DNA from: Dendrobium chrysotoxum
Taxonomy: Eukaryota; Streptophyta; Magnoliopsida; Asparagales; Orchidaceae
Reading direction: 5' to 3'
Assembly: GCA_019925795.1 (NCBI GenBank)
Contig: CM034314.1
Location: 38,929,774 to 38,993,773, forward strand
DNA: 64,000 nt
Every line of letters begins with the position of its first letter. Positions within the stretch are counted from its first letter, which is position 1. Below, piece by piece: positions 24,727-35,269 of this stretch. The notes beneath the pieces were generated by a model. That model did not search any database and was not told where the DNA came from. It saw only the letters and a program-made list of their open reading frames with translations. The position numbers and the translations under genes were made by a program.

Positions 24727-25023
24727 ATACCTTGGGACGACCGTTTGATGTTGGTGGAATAGGCCCGCCCCTAACTAAGCCCATTCCGTCTCTCGTTATG
24801 TCCTTTCAAGCGACTGCCCGTTGCAGTATCCTTTATTGATAGGGTCATCCTTTGACTAAGTTCCCTTTTCTTCGAATCAAACTATTACCTTTTGTTCTTG
24901 AAGAAAAAAACTATCCTAGCGGCTTCCATCTTTTTCTTCTTGTTATTTTCTATTTTCTTTTCTTGTTATTCTTGTTTTATTAACAACGCGCTAGAAACCA
25001 AATTAGATAGAAAGGGAAAGGTA
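24727..25023 (+). other. Probable rest of the plastid insertion
   Basis: This stretch is less AT-rich than its surroundings (for example ggaataggcccgcccctaac) and is not repeated in the matching interval of element 3. It directly precedes the petD fragment, so it could be petD intron or another plastid segment inserted with it. I could not confirm its source. The left limit is a guess from the change in composition. Confidence 0.4.
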
Positions 25024-25204
25024 GCTAAAGGGATGGGACATAATTATTCTGGAGAACCTGCATAGCCCAATGATCTTTTATCACTTTTTCTAGTAGTAAT
25101 TCTGGGCACTATTGCATGTAATGTGGGCTTAGCAGTTCTAGAGCTGTCAATGATCGGTGAATGATCCGTTTACAACTCCATTAGAAATATTACACGAATG
25201 GTAC
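25024..25204 (+). pseudogene. petD: Plastid petD fragment (NUPT)
   Basis: The frame reads AKGMGHNYSGEPA, a stop, then PNDLL, followed by VVILGTIACNVGLAVLE and SMIGE. This matches the N-terminal part of plastid-encoded subunit IV of the cytochrome b6f complex, which acts in photosynthetic electron transport in the thylakoid membrane. A TAG replaces the Trp codon after GEPA, and a small deletion near 25158 shifts the frame before DPF-TPLEIL. Homology ends at gaatggtac (25204), before most membrane segments, so it is a dead nuclear copy. Confidence 0.9.
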
Positions 25205-25397
25205 ATGATAGGACAAACTTTTATGACTGATTGGACTATAAGAATTAAATTCCTTAGATAGTTCTATATGATAGCACATCATAATGTATGATATGCATAA
25301 GTTCTATTTAAAGTAAGGAATCACATGCATTTTCATCACACTAATCCTTCCTCTCAATCTTTCTCTTTTACCATAGATGTTCATACTTTTTGTAATG

Positions 25398-26366
25398 TCT
25401 AGTGGAAAGTGCTCAAAGGCTCTCATAAAAGTTCTTCTATGATCCCATTGATCCCGGTTTCCCTGAAGCAGTGGATAAAGAAGCATATCATCGTTATAAG
25501 GCTACCGAGATCCCCCCTTCCAAAATCATAAATCTAGAAGACCTAAAATTCCAAGTCTAGCATTTCCATTTAACTTCAAGCTCCTATATGAAGTATTCGC
25601 TAGCCTTTGAATCAACAGTGAGGGCATGGGCCTTCAATCTTATGTCAATAGGAGTTACGCAGAAATCATGTATCAAGACTTTGATAAAATTCTACACCTT
25701 TCTACTGACGGTGAAAAGTTCACTCTTTAGCCTTTGTCTCTAACTATAATTGGATTCTTATCAACACTACCCTTAGGGAGTCTTTAGTAAATTTCCACAT
25801 TCCTCGTGTTAAAACCTTAGTCCAAGATGCCCGGATAATTCAACACATCCTTCAAAATTCAATCATTTCAAAAGCTAGCAATAGGATAAACATCATACCT
25901 CTTTTATCCCTTACTACACTTTATCAAGGCTGAAATTTATTTAAATGCAACTGATCTAATTATTCGATACATTAAAAACCTTACCAGCAATAGAGATCCT
26001 AAAAATAAGAGATTGCTAAATCTTGCATTAGGTTATATCATTTCCTTTGTTATGGATTCCAAATACAATCTTCAATTTTTTATGCCACCCGACCATTTTC
26101 CAATCTTATATTCAAACAACTACTTCCACATCCTACATAGTGCTCATTCCCATAATGTTCATTATGTGGACCCCAAGCCAGAGGAGGCAGAGGGAGGTCC
26201 AACACGCATTCCAGTACTAGTACATGTACACCGCCTTCTTAATATCAGACCCTTATTCAGAGATTTGATCAGTTGGAGACTCGCTTCAATGCTTACATCA
26301 TGGAGCAACAACAATAGCATGAGTGATATGACATGTTTTGGAGAGCACTTTGCATCTATTCATTGA
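25398..26366 (+). pseudogene. Third (post-pol) ORF of element 2
   Basis: Homologous to 35802-36810 of element 3. It starts near ATGTCTAGTGGAAAGTG; a frameshift follows, then PEAVDKEAYHRYKATEIPPSK. The C-terminal open part (26013-26366, 117 codons) has LNLALGYIISFVMDSKYNLQ and FFMPPDHFPILYSNNYFHIL, close to the matching part of element 3, then an acidic stretch and a Met/Gln-rich end. The position, between RNase H and the 3' LTR, is where some plant copia elements carry an extra, sometimes envelope-like ORF. I see no signal peptide or convincing membrane anchor and assign no function. Confidence 0.7.
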
Positions 26367-26737
26367 TACTTTCAACCACCATAACCACATGATTAGGGAA
26401 TTTCCTATTTTTAGCATGTGTTTTTTTATTTCTTATCTATATTTTTTCATCTCATTATCATATTTATTTTATTTTTGTTGTTATGCATAGTCATTCCTCT
26501 TTTTTGGTGATATCAAAAGGGGGAGTAGAATGTTGTTGGCTGGTTGTATTTCTACTTTTCTATGATAAGTATATTCTTTCATTTATTTCCTGTTCATGAT
26601 AATATCTTGTGATAGTTCTTCTCATTCATTCTTTCAAAAAAAAAAACCCACCCTATTTTTAAAACTCAACTAGTATGGGGGATTTTAGGAGATAGCAAAA
26701 GAAATTTAAAATCATAACCAACAATATTTTCCATAAT

Positions 26738-26752
26738 AAAAAAGGGGGAGAT
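26738..26752 (+). other. Polypurine tract, element 2
   Basis: AAAAAAGGGGGAGAT lies directly before the 3' LTR, where plus-strand DNA synthesis would be primed. Confidence 0.9.
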
Positions 26753-27213
26753 TATTAAAAATCTTGACCCAGGTCTTATGAATTTTATAATAACAAGCAT
26801 TATTAGGTTATCTACTATGTCATCTTCGGCTATTATTATTATTAGATATTTTTTCTTGTGCACTAACATTTTAGGTCCACCATACACTATACAAAGTGAT
26901 CTACTCAAGCCTGGGTAGAATAGGTTTAAGTGTCTTTAAGAGTTTGTATTTTAACTTTTAAACTAATTGTAATGTAGATAAGCTCCATTACTATTTAAAC
27001 TAATCATACTATATGATCAGGGATCATACCGAACAATCAGTGTCAACATAATTAAATTATTAAGGCATTTTGTGAAGCCGTCTCTTTGTGCTCTCTTAAA
27101 AAACTTGTTTCAAGTCTTTGGCTGTTGGGTTTTCTGGAGAGTGAGCTTTGAGAAGAGATCTTGATCAGATTTGGGAAGGAGAAAGGAGAGTTTGTTTGTG
27201 AGGTGGAATGAGT
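26753..27213 (+). repeat. Element 2 3' LTR, first part
   Basis: It begins right after the polypurine tract with TATTAAAAATCTTG, comparable to TGTTGAAAATCTGG in element 3. It contains U3 and the start of the transcribed part (tttgagaagagatcttgatcag) and is cut by element 3 at TGAGT (27209-27213). Confidence 0.9.
27209..27213. other. Target-site duplication of element 3, left copy
   Basis: TGAGT directly before the 5' LTR of element 3. The same five bases follow the 3' LTR at 38982-38986. Five bases is the usual copia length. Confidence 0.92.
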
Positions 27214-27514
27214 TGTTGAAAATCTGGATTCAGGCATTATAATTTTGATGATAATAAACATTCCTATCACTACTGAACATTTGTTTAATTTCCCTTCCTA
27301 CTTTTCAGGTCCACAAGATTAGTTATAATTCAAGCCAGCTCAAGAGTAGATAGATTAGGATTGAGTCAGTTTGTAACTTTTTAATTCAAATTGTTTTTAG
27401 CTTTTCTTGAGCCAAATGTAATAAGGTGGATCTTGATGCTAAGTAACCTTGCACACACACACTCAGGGGGAGAAATATGGTAAGCCAGATAGTTTTTTTA
27501 TCTTTTGATCATAT

Positions 27515-28240
27515 CGTACAGGACGATCCAAAATCATCCTAGATGATTAGTTAAAAAAGGAAACCCTAATTAGGGCATCTGGGTTAAGTAAAACTGATTA
27601 GGTAGATCATCTTGGATGATCCTCCCATCATTCTGGACGATATATTTAAATTCTGAAATCAGTCGCCAATCATATTTTAGGTAATGTTTTATTTTTATAT
27701 ATTTTGAACTAATCATACAAGATGATTCATTAAATCATTCCTAAAATGATCCCTTTATTAGGAGATTATGAATAAATTGATCAATCATATCATACAGGAT
27801 GATCGCTATAATCATCCCGAATGATCCTTTATATTTCTTAGGATGATCTCCAATCATTTGAGACAAAAACCATGATTTTTTCCTGATCATCCAGGCTATC
27901 ATCCTGGATATCCCAAAATATTTCCAGGATGATTTATCAATTTCCACTCAAAATTAAATGATCATCCTAGAAGATTATTTAATCATCTTGGGCGAACACC
28001 ATTATTTTCTTCTGATCATCTAGGATATCATCCTGGACGTCCCGAATAATTGGTTGGATGATTTATTAATTATCACTCAAATTAAACTAATCAACCTGGT
28101 TGATTGTAAAATCATCTTGGATGATATGTTGAAATTATTTCTTCTGATCATCCAGACAATGGCAATTATCCTGGCTTAAAGGCTATTTTTGTACTAATCG
28201 TACATGACGATCGACAAATCATCCTAGATGATCATTGATG
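27515..28240. repeat. U3 palindrome array, element 3 5' LTR
   Basis: Many copies of ATCATCC-N-GGATGAT and single halves, for example gatcatcttggatgatcc near 27606. About half of this stretch consists of such half-sites by eye. Similar arrays lie at 37400-38150, 7880-8560, 51340-52040 and 59320-60140. Confidence 0.85.
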
Positions 28241-28275
28241 GCAAGCTAAAATTTAGGGCACTTTTTTAGCCCTCC

Positions 28276-28283
28276 TATTTAAG
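28276..28283 (+). promoter_or_regulatory. LTR TATA-like box, element 3
   Basis: TATTTAAG in the context cctcctatttaagctcttctatag. The same context is kept in the 3' LTR (near 38180) and, inverted, in element 4, so it likely sets the transcription start. Confidence 0.7.
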
Positions 28284-28498
28284 CTCTTCTATAGTTGATG
28301 AAAAAGATTTTGCTGTTATCCTTACTAGAAAGAGCTTAGAGAAGGAGAAAGAGAGGGGGAGAGAGAGAGAATCTTGTAAGGGGGAGTTTATGAGGGGTTC
28401 ACAAAGGATACTCCAAGAAGGGATTCAAGTCATCTTCTCTAATCATCATCCTTGGCTCCTTAGTGGCTCTAGGGAGCTCTTCTTTAGTATGAGATTGA

Positions 28499-28740
28499 GG
28501 TTCTCCACCTGTTTCAGGAGGAAGCAAAAGGAGTTGAGGTTCTCTGCCTGCTTCAGGAGTAAGCGAAGGGAGTTAAGGTTTTCTACTTGCTTCAGAAGGA
28601 AGAAAAAGGAGTTAGGGTTCTCTGTCTGCTTCAGGAGGAAGCAAAAGGAGTCTAGGTTCTCTGCCTCACTAGTGTCAGTGAAAATATTTTGTAAGGGCTT
28701 CTCTGCCTTGTTGTGGGAGCAAAAGGAGAGTCACTATAGT
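28499..28740 (+). repeat. Leader hairpin modules, element 3 5' LTR
   Basis: Four 36-bp repeats of the type GGTTCTCTGCC, TGCTTC-AGGAG-GAAGCA, AAAGGAGTT are followed by two modules with different stems, TCACT...AGTGA and TTGTT-GTGGG-AGCAA. Each module can form a short stem-loop. Confidence 0.8.
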
Positions 28741-29078
28741 TTTAGTGAAATACCTGGAGGGGAGGCTCCAGAGAGTGGACGTAGGTCAAGTTAACCGAAC
28801 AACTATAAATCTTGTGTTCTCTTATCATTTATTTTTCTACAGTTTAATTTTTATATTATTTACTCTTGATTATTTGTGTGGTTGAAATATTATAATTCTG
28901 TTTCTGTGAAATTGATCTGCTTCCACCTTGGGATAAAAGTAGTTTGTTTTAAAATATCTAAAATCAAAAAAATATATTTTGTTTACTTAAAGAATTTTTA
29001 AAATAACCAATTCACCCCCCTTCTTGGTTAGCCTCGGGACTAGTTCATAAGGGCTTAATAACCCTAACAACTTTCAAA

Positions 29079-29093
29079 TGGTATCAGAGCGGG
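29079..29093 (+). other. Primer-binding site, element 3
   Basis: TGGTATCAGAGCGGG, two bases after the LTR end; complementary to initiator tRNA-Met. Confidence 0.95.
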
Positions 29094-29135
29094 ATTCGTA
29101 AAATTATGTTTTGGAAAGCTTTTGAATTTTGATCC

Positions 29136-30960
29136 ATGGCTAACTTTGGAAATCATAATATTACAGAAGATTGTTCAATCAGACGACCAGCTTTATTTGA
29201 TAATATTCCTTTTGATTTTTAGAAAACTCGCTTGTCCACCTTTTTATGATCGATCAATTATCGCAAGTGGGTGCTTGTTAGAGAAGGATATTTTATACCT
29301 TATAGACTTATAAACGGTGTTAAAACTAAACTTCCTTTTACTGAATGGACAACTGATGATTGAGATCTTGCTTAATTGATTGCTAAATGTTTAAAATACT
29401 TTTTATGTACATTAAAATTTGAAGATTATATGCGTGTTTCAATATATGCAACTGGGAAAGAAATTTGGGATAGATTATACATTATGTATGAAGGAACGAA
29501 TAAGGTTAAACAATCTAGACTAAACATTTTTTTGCATGATTATGATCTCTTTCACATTAAACCAAATGAATCAATTTTTGAGATGTACACTAGATTTATA
29601 CAGATTGTAACCTCTTTACATTCCTTAGGAAGAGAACTCACTAATTATGAAAAAGTGAACAAGATTTTGCGATGAATGCCTTCTTCCTTTGATGCAAAAA
29701 TTACTGCGATTACTGAATCTAAGGATCTGAATACTTATTTATATGATAACTTACTTGGATCACTAATTACTTACAAGTAAGGAGTGAACCAAAGGCAGCT
29801 TGATGCAGGGGAGAAGAAGAAGGAGAAAGCCATAGCCTTGAAGGCTAATAATTCTGACTCTGGATTTTTTAGTTCTGATGATACTGACATTGCCTTAATA
29901 ACAAGGTAATATAAAAGCTTCTCATGCAAAAAAGAAAAATACCTTCAGAAGTGGAATAAAGGTAAGAACAATAAAAATTCTAAAGCTTCATCTGATGTTA
30001 TTTATTTTGAATGCAGGAAGCCAAGGCATGCGAAGTCTGAATGCCTAACACTGAAGACACACACAAGCAAGAAGAAGGGGGAGGAAAAGACTAAGTTCAA
30101 GATGGACAAGAAGAAGATCCAAAAGTCTTTCTGGGCAGACTCAGCATCTGACTCCTCTGAAACTGAGTCTGAAGAGGAGGTAACCAACTTGTGCTTGATG
30201 GTAGATCATCTTGATCACTTTGATCAAGAAGACGTATGTGACCTAATATATGATTAATTATTTGAAGTTTCTAAAAGAATTCATTCTTAATATAAGAAGT
30301 TCAAAAAGGCTTATGTAAGCCTAAAAATTGTATTTTTAAATCTGTAGAAAGAGAATGAAATTTTAATGAAAGATCATTCAACTCTGGATAGCAATCACAT
30401 GGCTTTACTAGGTGAATTTGATTCTTTAAACAAAATCATCTTGATTTAACTATTAAGCATGATTCCATGAAAACATAGCTTGCTAATTTAGTAAAGGCTT
30501 ACAAAGAACTTGACACCATGGCATGTGATTTGGATAGTAATAAGTATGCATTGAAATAACACGTGGCAAGCTATGAAAAGGAAAAAGAGTTTCTAAAAGA
30601 AAAGATCATTACATTAGAACAAAATGAAACACCATCTTCACTTGTAGGGTTTTATAAAACATTAATAAAGCATGCATCATTTAAACCTAGGAAGAGGCAC
30701 TATAACCCAAATAGATTAGTAAATCCTTTTCCTTGGGTTAGATTTTTTTTTTGTGGCATGCTCGAACATATTTCCAACACCTGCACCATTCACCATAGAA
30801 TACATTTGGTGTGGAGACCAAAATTGTGAAATTCACAGCATAGCATATATACATTACATTCTTCTTTTCATCACAACCGACCCAAACTTATTTGGGTTCC
30901 AAAATCTGACATTTAATAATTTTGTAGGGATACTCTCATAAATGGCTTCATAAGAGCATG
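29136..30960 (+). pseudogene. Copia gag, element 3
   Basis: It starts MANFGNHNITEDCS at the ATG at 29136. The open part 29376-29675 reads VKQSRLNIFLHDYDLFHIKP and MYTRFIQIVTSL. The zinc knuckle near 30005 reads FECRKPRHAKSEC with the first Cys missing. A Glu/Ser-rich acidic stretch (SASDSSETESEEE) follows and then a second Cys box (FFFCGMLEHISNTC near 30745-30785). Stops include a TAG at the expected Trp of FDFWK. Confidence 0.85.
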
Positions 30961-31200
30961 TGGTACTTGGATAGCGAATGTTCAAGGCATATGACTAGAT
31001 ATACAAATCAATTCATTTCGCTGGAGGCCAGGGTAGGAGGCAAGGTAACACTTGGAGACAACACCACCAGGAGAGTGGTGGGATCAGGTATAATTTGTGA
31101 TTAAAAAAATTTCATCACTGATAATATTTTACTTATAGATGGACTGAAACACAATCTGCTCAGCATCAGCCAGCTTTGAGATAAATGCTTCAGCATAAAA
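30961..31200 (+). pseudogene. Copia aspartic protease, element 3
   Basis: The active-site block is WYLDSECSRHMTR, again with Glu for Gly of the triad, followed by ARVGGKVTLGDNTTRRVVG. A stop in the middle breaks it. Confidence 0.85.
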
Positions 31201-31339
31201 TTTTTTTCCAACTTGCTGCATTATAAGCTTAAATGAAAAAATTATTTTGTAGGGAAAAGGATCAATAATGTTTACATGCTGGATCTAAATTGCTTTAAAG
31301 CTGATATTACTATTTGGTTAAAATTAATTACTGATGAAT

Positions 31340-32235
31340 CATGGCTGTGCTATAGGAGATTGTGTCATGCAAGCATGAAAAGCCTTAGGAAGATCACCTA
31401 AAAAGACTTAGTGATAGGTGTCCCCAAACTAGAGTTCACTAAGGACCACCTATGTGATGTCTTTCAGATAGGGAAGCAAGTCAAATCCTCCTTCCACTCA
31501 ATCAAAGGCATAAACATTAGCAAGCCCTTAGAAGTCCTTCACATAAATCTCTTTGGACCTATCAGCACTTTAAGCTTAGGAGGGAAGGTATTTGGGTATG
31601 TGATTGTTGACGATTATTCGAAGTTCACCTGGGTAAGATTTCTATATCATAAAAGTGATTCATTCGAGGAATTTTGATCTTTCTCCACTTGGATTCAGAG
31701 GAAATTATGATGTGAAATTCTGACTATTTATAGTAATCATGGTGGAGAATTTGAAAATGAGAAGTTCTAAACCTACTGTAAGGAGCAAGGGATATATCAT
31801 TATTTTTTCGCTCCTAGGACCCCTCAGTAGAATGGGGTAGCTAAAAGGAAGAACAAGACCCTAATAAAAGCTATTAGAGCCATGTTAGCTGAGTACTCAC
31901 TTCCTTAATACATCTAGGCGGAAGCGATGAATACAACCTATTATGTTCTAAATAGGGTAAATCTTAGTTCTAAGCTAAACAAAACACCCTATGAGATTCT
32001 TAAGGGTAGGACACTCAACCTCTCTCACCTTCATGTCTTTGGATATAAAGTGTTCATTTTGAATAATGAGAAGTCTCAACTAGAACGTTTGACCCAAAAT
32101 CTAATGAAGGAGTACTCCTAGGTTACTCAAGTGTTGGGAAATCCTATAGAGCCTTCAATAAAAGAACCCTGATTATTGAGGAGACCACTCATATTGTGTT
32201 TGATGAATCTGATAATTCTTGAGGGTCTAGGGTAG
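31340..32235 (+). pseudogene. Copia integrase, element 3
   Basis: The zinc region reads CYRRLCHASM then DHLCDVFQ, so one His and one Cys are lost. IVDDYSKFTW keeps the first Asp; the second is Asn (SNHGGEF) and the catalytic Glu is Lys (AKRKN). Integration activity should be gone even without the stops. The C-terminal part includes TPYEILKGRTLNLSHLHVFG and EETTHIVFDE. Confidence 0.9.
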
Positions 32236-33975
32236 AAGAAGAGGAGGTTGTAGAAGTCACCAAAGGAGTAGAATCTGCAAATCTAGAGGAAAGGATAGAA
32301 CCTGAAGTTTCACTGCCTAGTGAATAGAGATATTTTTTGAGTCATCTTAAAGAACAAATCTTATGAGACCCTTTTGAAGGTGTTAGAACTAGGCATGGAC
32401 TTAGAAAAGAAGTAAACCACTCTGCCTTCATTTCAATGATTGAACCCACCAACATCAATCAAGCCCTTTTTTGATGAATTCTGGATCCTAGCCATGTATG
32501 AGGAACTAAACCAATTTATTAGGAATGATGTTTAGGAGCTGGTAAAAAGACCTAAATACCAGAGTGTAGTAGGAACCAAATGGGTCTCTAAAAATAAAAT
32601 GAATGATTCTAGTGTGGTGATTAGGAATAAGGAAAGATTAGTGGCTAAGGAGTACAACCAAATATAAGGGATTAATTTTGAGGAAACCTTTGCCCCTGTA
32701 GCTCTTTTGGAAGCCATTAGAGAGCTACTAGCCTTTTCCTATTATAAGGGATTTAAGCTTTTCTAAATGGATGTCAAGAGTGACTTTTTAAATGGGATAA
32801 TAAATGAAGATGTGTTTGTAGAGCAACCCCCTGGCTTTGAGAATTCCTAATTTTTAAATCATATTTTCACATTAAAAAAGGCTATGTATGGATTAAAATA
32901 GGCAACTAGAGCATGGTATGAGAGGCTTAGCACATTCTTACTGGAAAGAGAGTTTGTTAAGGGGAGTGTAGACACAACCCTTTTTCTAAGGAGAGTAGAA
33001 GATGAATTACTCATTATTCAGATCTATGTTGATGATATACTTTTTGAATCTTCTAATAAAAACTTATGTGATGATTTTTTTTAAATAATGAGTAAGAAAT
33101 TTAATATGAGTATGATGGGAGAATTGTCCTATTTTTTGGGGTTTAGCATAAGGAAAATGGATGCTGAAACTTTTCTTAATCAATCAAAATACATTAAGGA
33201 CATCTTGAAAAAATATGAAATGGATAAATCCAATCCAATCAACACTCCAATGAGTTTTAGTGTCTAGTTAGATAAGGATTCAAGTGGAAAATAGGTTGAC
33301 CAAAAGAAGTATAAAGGAATAATTAGATCACTTCTTTAGCTGACTACTAGAAGACCTGATATTATGTTTAATGTTTATCTCTGTGCTTGATTTTAGGCTG
33401 ATCCAAAGGAGTCCCACTTGATTGCAGTTAAGAGAATCCTTAGATATCTCTTAGGAACCCAAAACATAGGAATCTGGTATTATAGACATAACACTTCCTT
33501 TGAGATTATAGGATATTCTGATTCAGACTTTGCAAGATATGGGGTGGATAGAAAAAGAACCTCTGGTACATGTCAATTCATAGGATAATCTTTAGTCTCC
33601 TAGTTCAGTAGAAAATAGAACTCAGTTGTACTATCCATTATTAAAGCTGAATACATTACCTTAGGAAGTTGTGTGGCCTAGGTCCTTTGATTAAAGTAAC
33701 AAATTCTAGATTTAGGACTTCCTGTAGGCATAATTCCTATCCTATGTAATAACACTAGTGCCACCTACATTTCAAAGAACCCAATCTAACACTCCAGCAC
33801 CAAATACATCGACATTAGGCACCACTTCATTAGGGACCTTATTACCAAAGGAGACATAGAGTTACATCATGAAGCCACTAAAAGCCAACTAGCAGATATC
33901 TTCACCAAACCACTGGCCTTTGAAACCTTTAGTACCTTAAGAACCAGATTAGGTGTGATAGATATTCATGCTTGA
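32236..33975 (+). pseudogene. Copia RT and RNase H, element 3
   Basis: RT motifs are RLVAKEYNQI near 32637, MDVKS near 32768, GAMYGLK-like sequence near 32885 and IYVDDILF at 33022-33045, with both Asp residues present. SYFLGFSIRK and KYEMDKSNPINTPMS follow. RNase H shows SDSDF, TSGTCQFIG, KAEYITLGSC and YIDIRHHFIRDLITKGDIELH, ending IDIHA at 33973-33975. Stops are frequent, often at expected Gln, Arg or Trp codons. Confidence 0.9.
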
Positions 33976-35269
33976 AATTGATGCTTTTTTATTATGTTTC
34001 TGCACTTAGTTTTGTTTGATTTGTTTATTTATTTCTTTTTATATTCTTTTTTATTCCTTGCTAATTTTCTTCATTTTTTGTTAGATTTATTTGTTTCTTT
34101 CTTCTTATATGTTTTTTGATTTCCTGCTAATTTTCTTTAGTTTCTTAAGAATCAGATCACTGCTCACTACTTCTGATGAACTTTTTTTAAATGAGACTTT
34201 TGCCCTGTTTTTGTTTAAAAGCTTGTAAGTAGTGATTGACTCCTCTAAAAAAGTTAAAGGAAGAAACATTGATTATTGATTCTCTTCCTCTAACTCCTTT
34301 AATGGTGTATTTTTCTTTTTGAATAAAAATCTTTTTTAAAATTAAAAAGTTGGGCTTCAAAATAGAGATCTATTTTATCTTCCTACAGTAATATATCTCA
34401 TATGAGTAGTGTTCAAAATTATTGAATCAATTTCATGTTTTCTTAATTAGGTTCTTGCATTTATCATATGAGAATGATTATGTTTTGTGGTTTAATTTTC
34501 CTTATCTAAGAGAGTGAGTTTTTTCTTCTCTTATATCTAGAAGATAATCTCACAACTAAGAATCTTTAGAGGTTTTAAAAGAAAGGAAGCTTGCAAAAGA
34601 TGCATAAAGTGCGCCAATCAACTAAAAAAGATGCACAAAATAAGCCCAACACTGAAAACATACGAAATGTTTGCTAATAAATTAAAAAAGATTCACAAAG
34701 TTTATCAAAAATCAAAAGATGTGCAATGTGTGCCAAATAACTAAAAAAAAAGAGGCATAGAATGAGCCCACAAAAAAATAAGCTTCCTTCTCTTTCAAAT
34801 CTTTAAAAATCTCAGAAGAATTCATGTGCCACTTAATATATTGAAACACTTGAGATTGAAAATCATGATTTTTGATGCTTTAATTTGCAATACTATTTTA
34901 TCAGATATTTTTCTAGAATGAAGTTTGGAAGGATCACTTTTCTTATCTAATTTCTTTTCTTCTGAATTAGATTTTTGTTTAAAAGGAATTTGAACCTGTA
35001 AGGTGTCTGAGGTAGGGTTTACAAGAATTGATTCTCTAACCTTTTTTGGATTTTAGTGTGTCAATTCATTCTTATTAGTTTTTTTAAATCCAAAAATCAA
35101 AGGAAAATTGTCATTTACTAGAGTTGATCGATTCAAAAAAAACTTTATTTTTATTTTCATTTGTTTATTTTCTTTGTTTTATTTTTCCTAATATTTTGAT
35201 TCAAATTTTTTGATATTTATAGAATCATCTTATCATTCCTCTCCATCATTCAATCTTTCTAAATTTTAT
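33976..35269 (+). other. Element 3 3' non-coding tract
   Basis: T-rich sequence shared with elements 1 and 4, without an ORF. It includes a conserved cagatcactgctcactac block near 34153 and, at 34595-34780, about five units of roughly 30 bp built on AAAAGATGCACAAAGTGTGCC. Confidence 0.7.
34595..34780 (+). repeat. ~30-bp repeats AAAAGATGCACAAAGTG
   Basis: Units such as aaaagatgcataaagtgcgcc, cut here at the start, recur with varied 3' halves (aaaagatgtgcaatgtgtgc, aaaaagatgcacaaaataag). The same cluster occurs inverted at 1430-1600 and 52940-53090, so it is a family trait. Confidence 0.75.

Larger units (their letters stand above)
27214..29076 (+). repeat. Element 3 5' LTR
   Basis: It starts TGTTGAAAATCTGG and ends AACTTTCA, 1863 bp. 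U3 contains a palindrome array (about 27515-28240) and a TATA-like TATTTAAG at 28276-28283; purine-rich GAGAGA sequence and hairpin modules (28499-28740) follow in the transcribed part. A 134-codon frame (28390-28794) runs through the modules. Confidence 0.95.
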
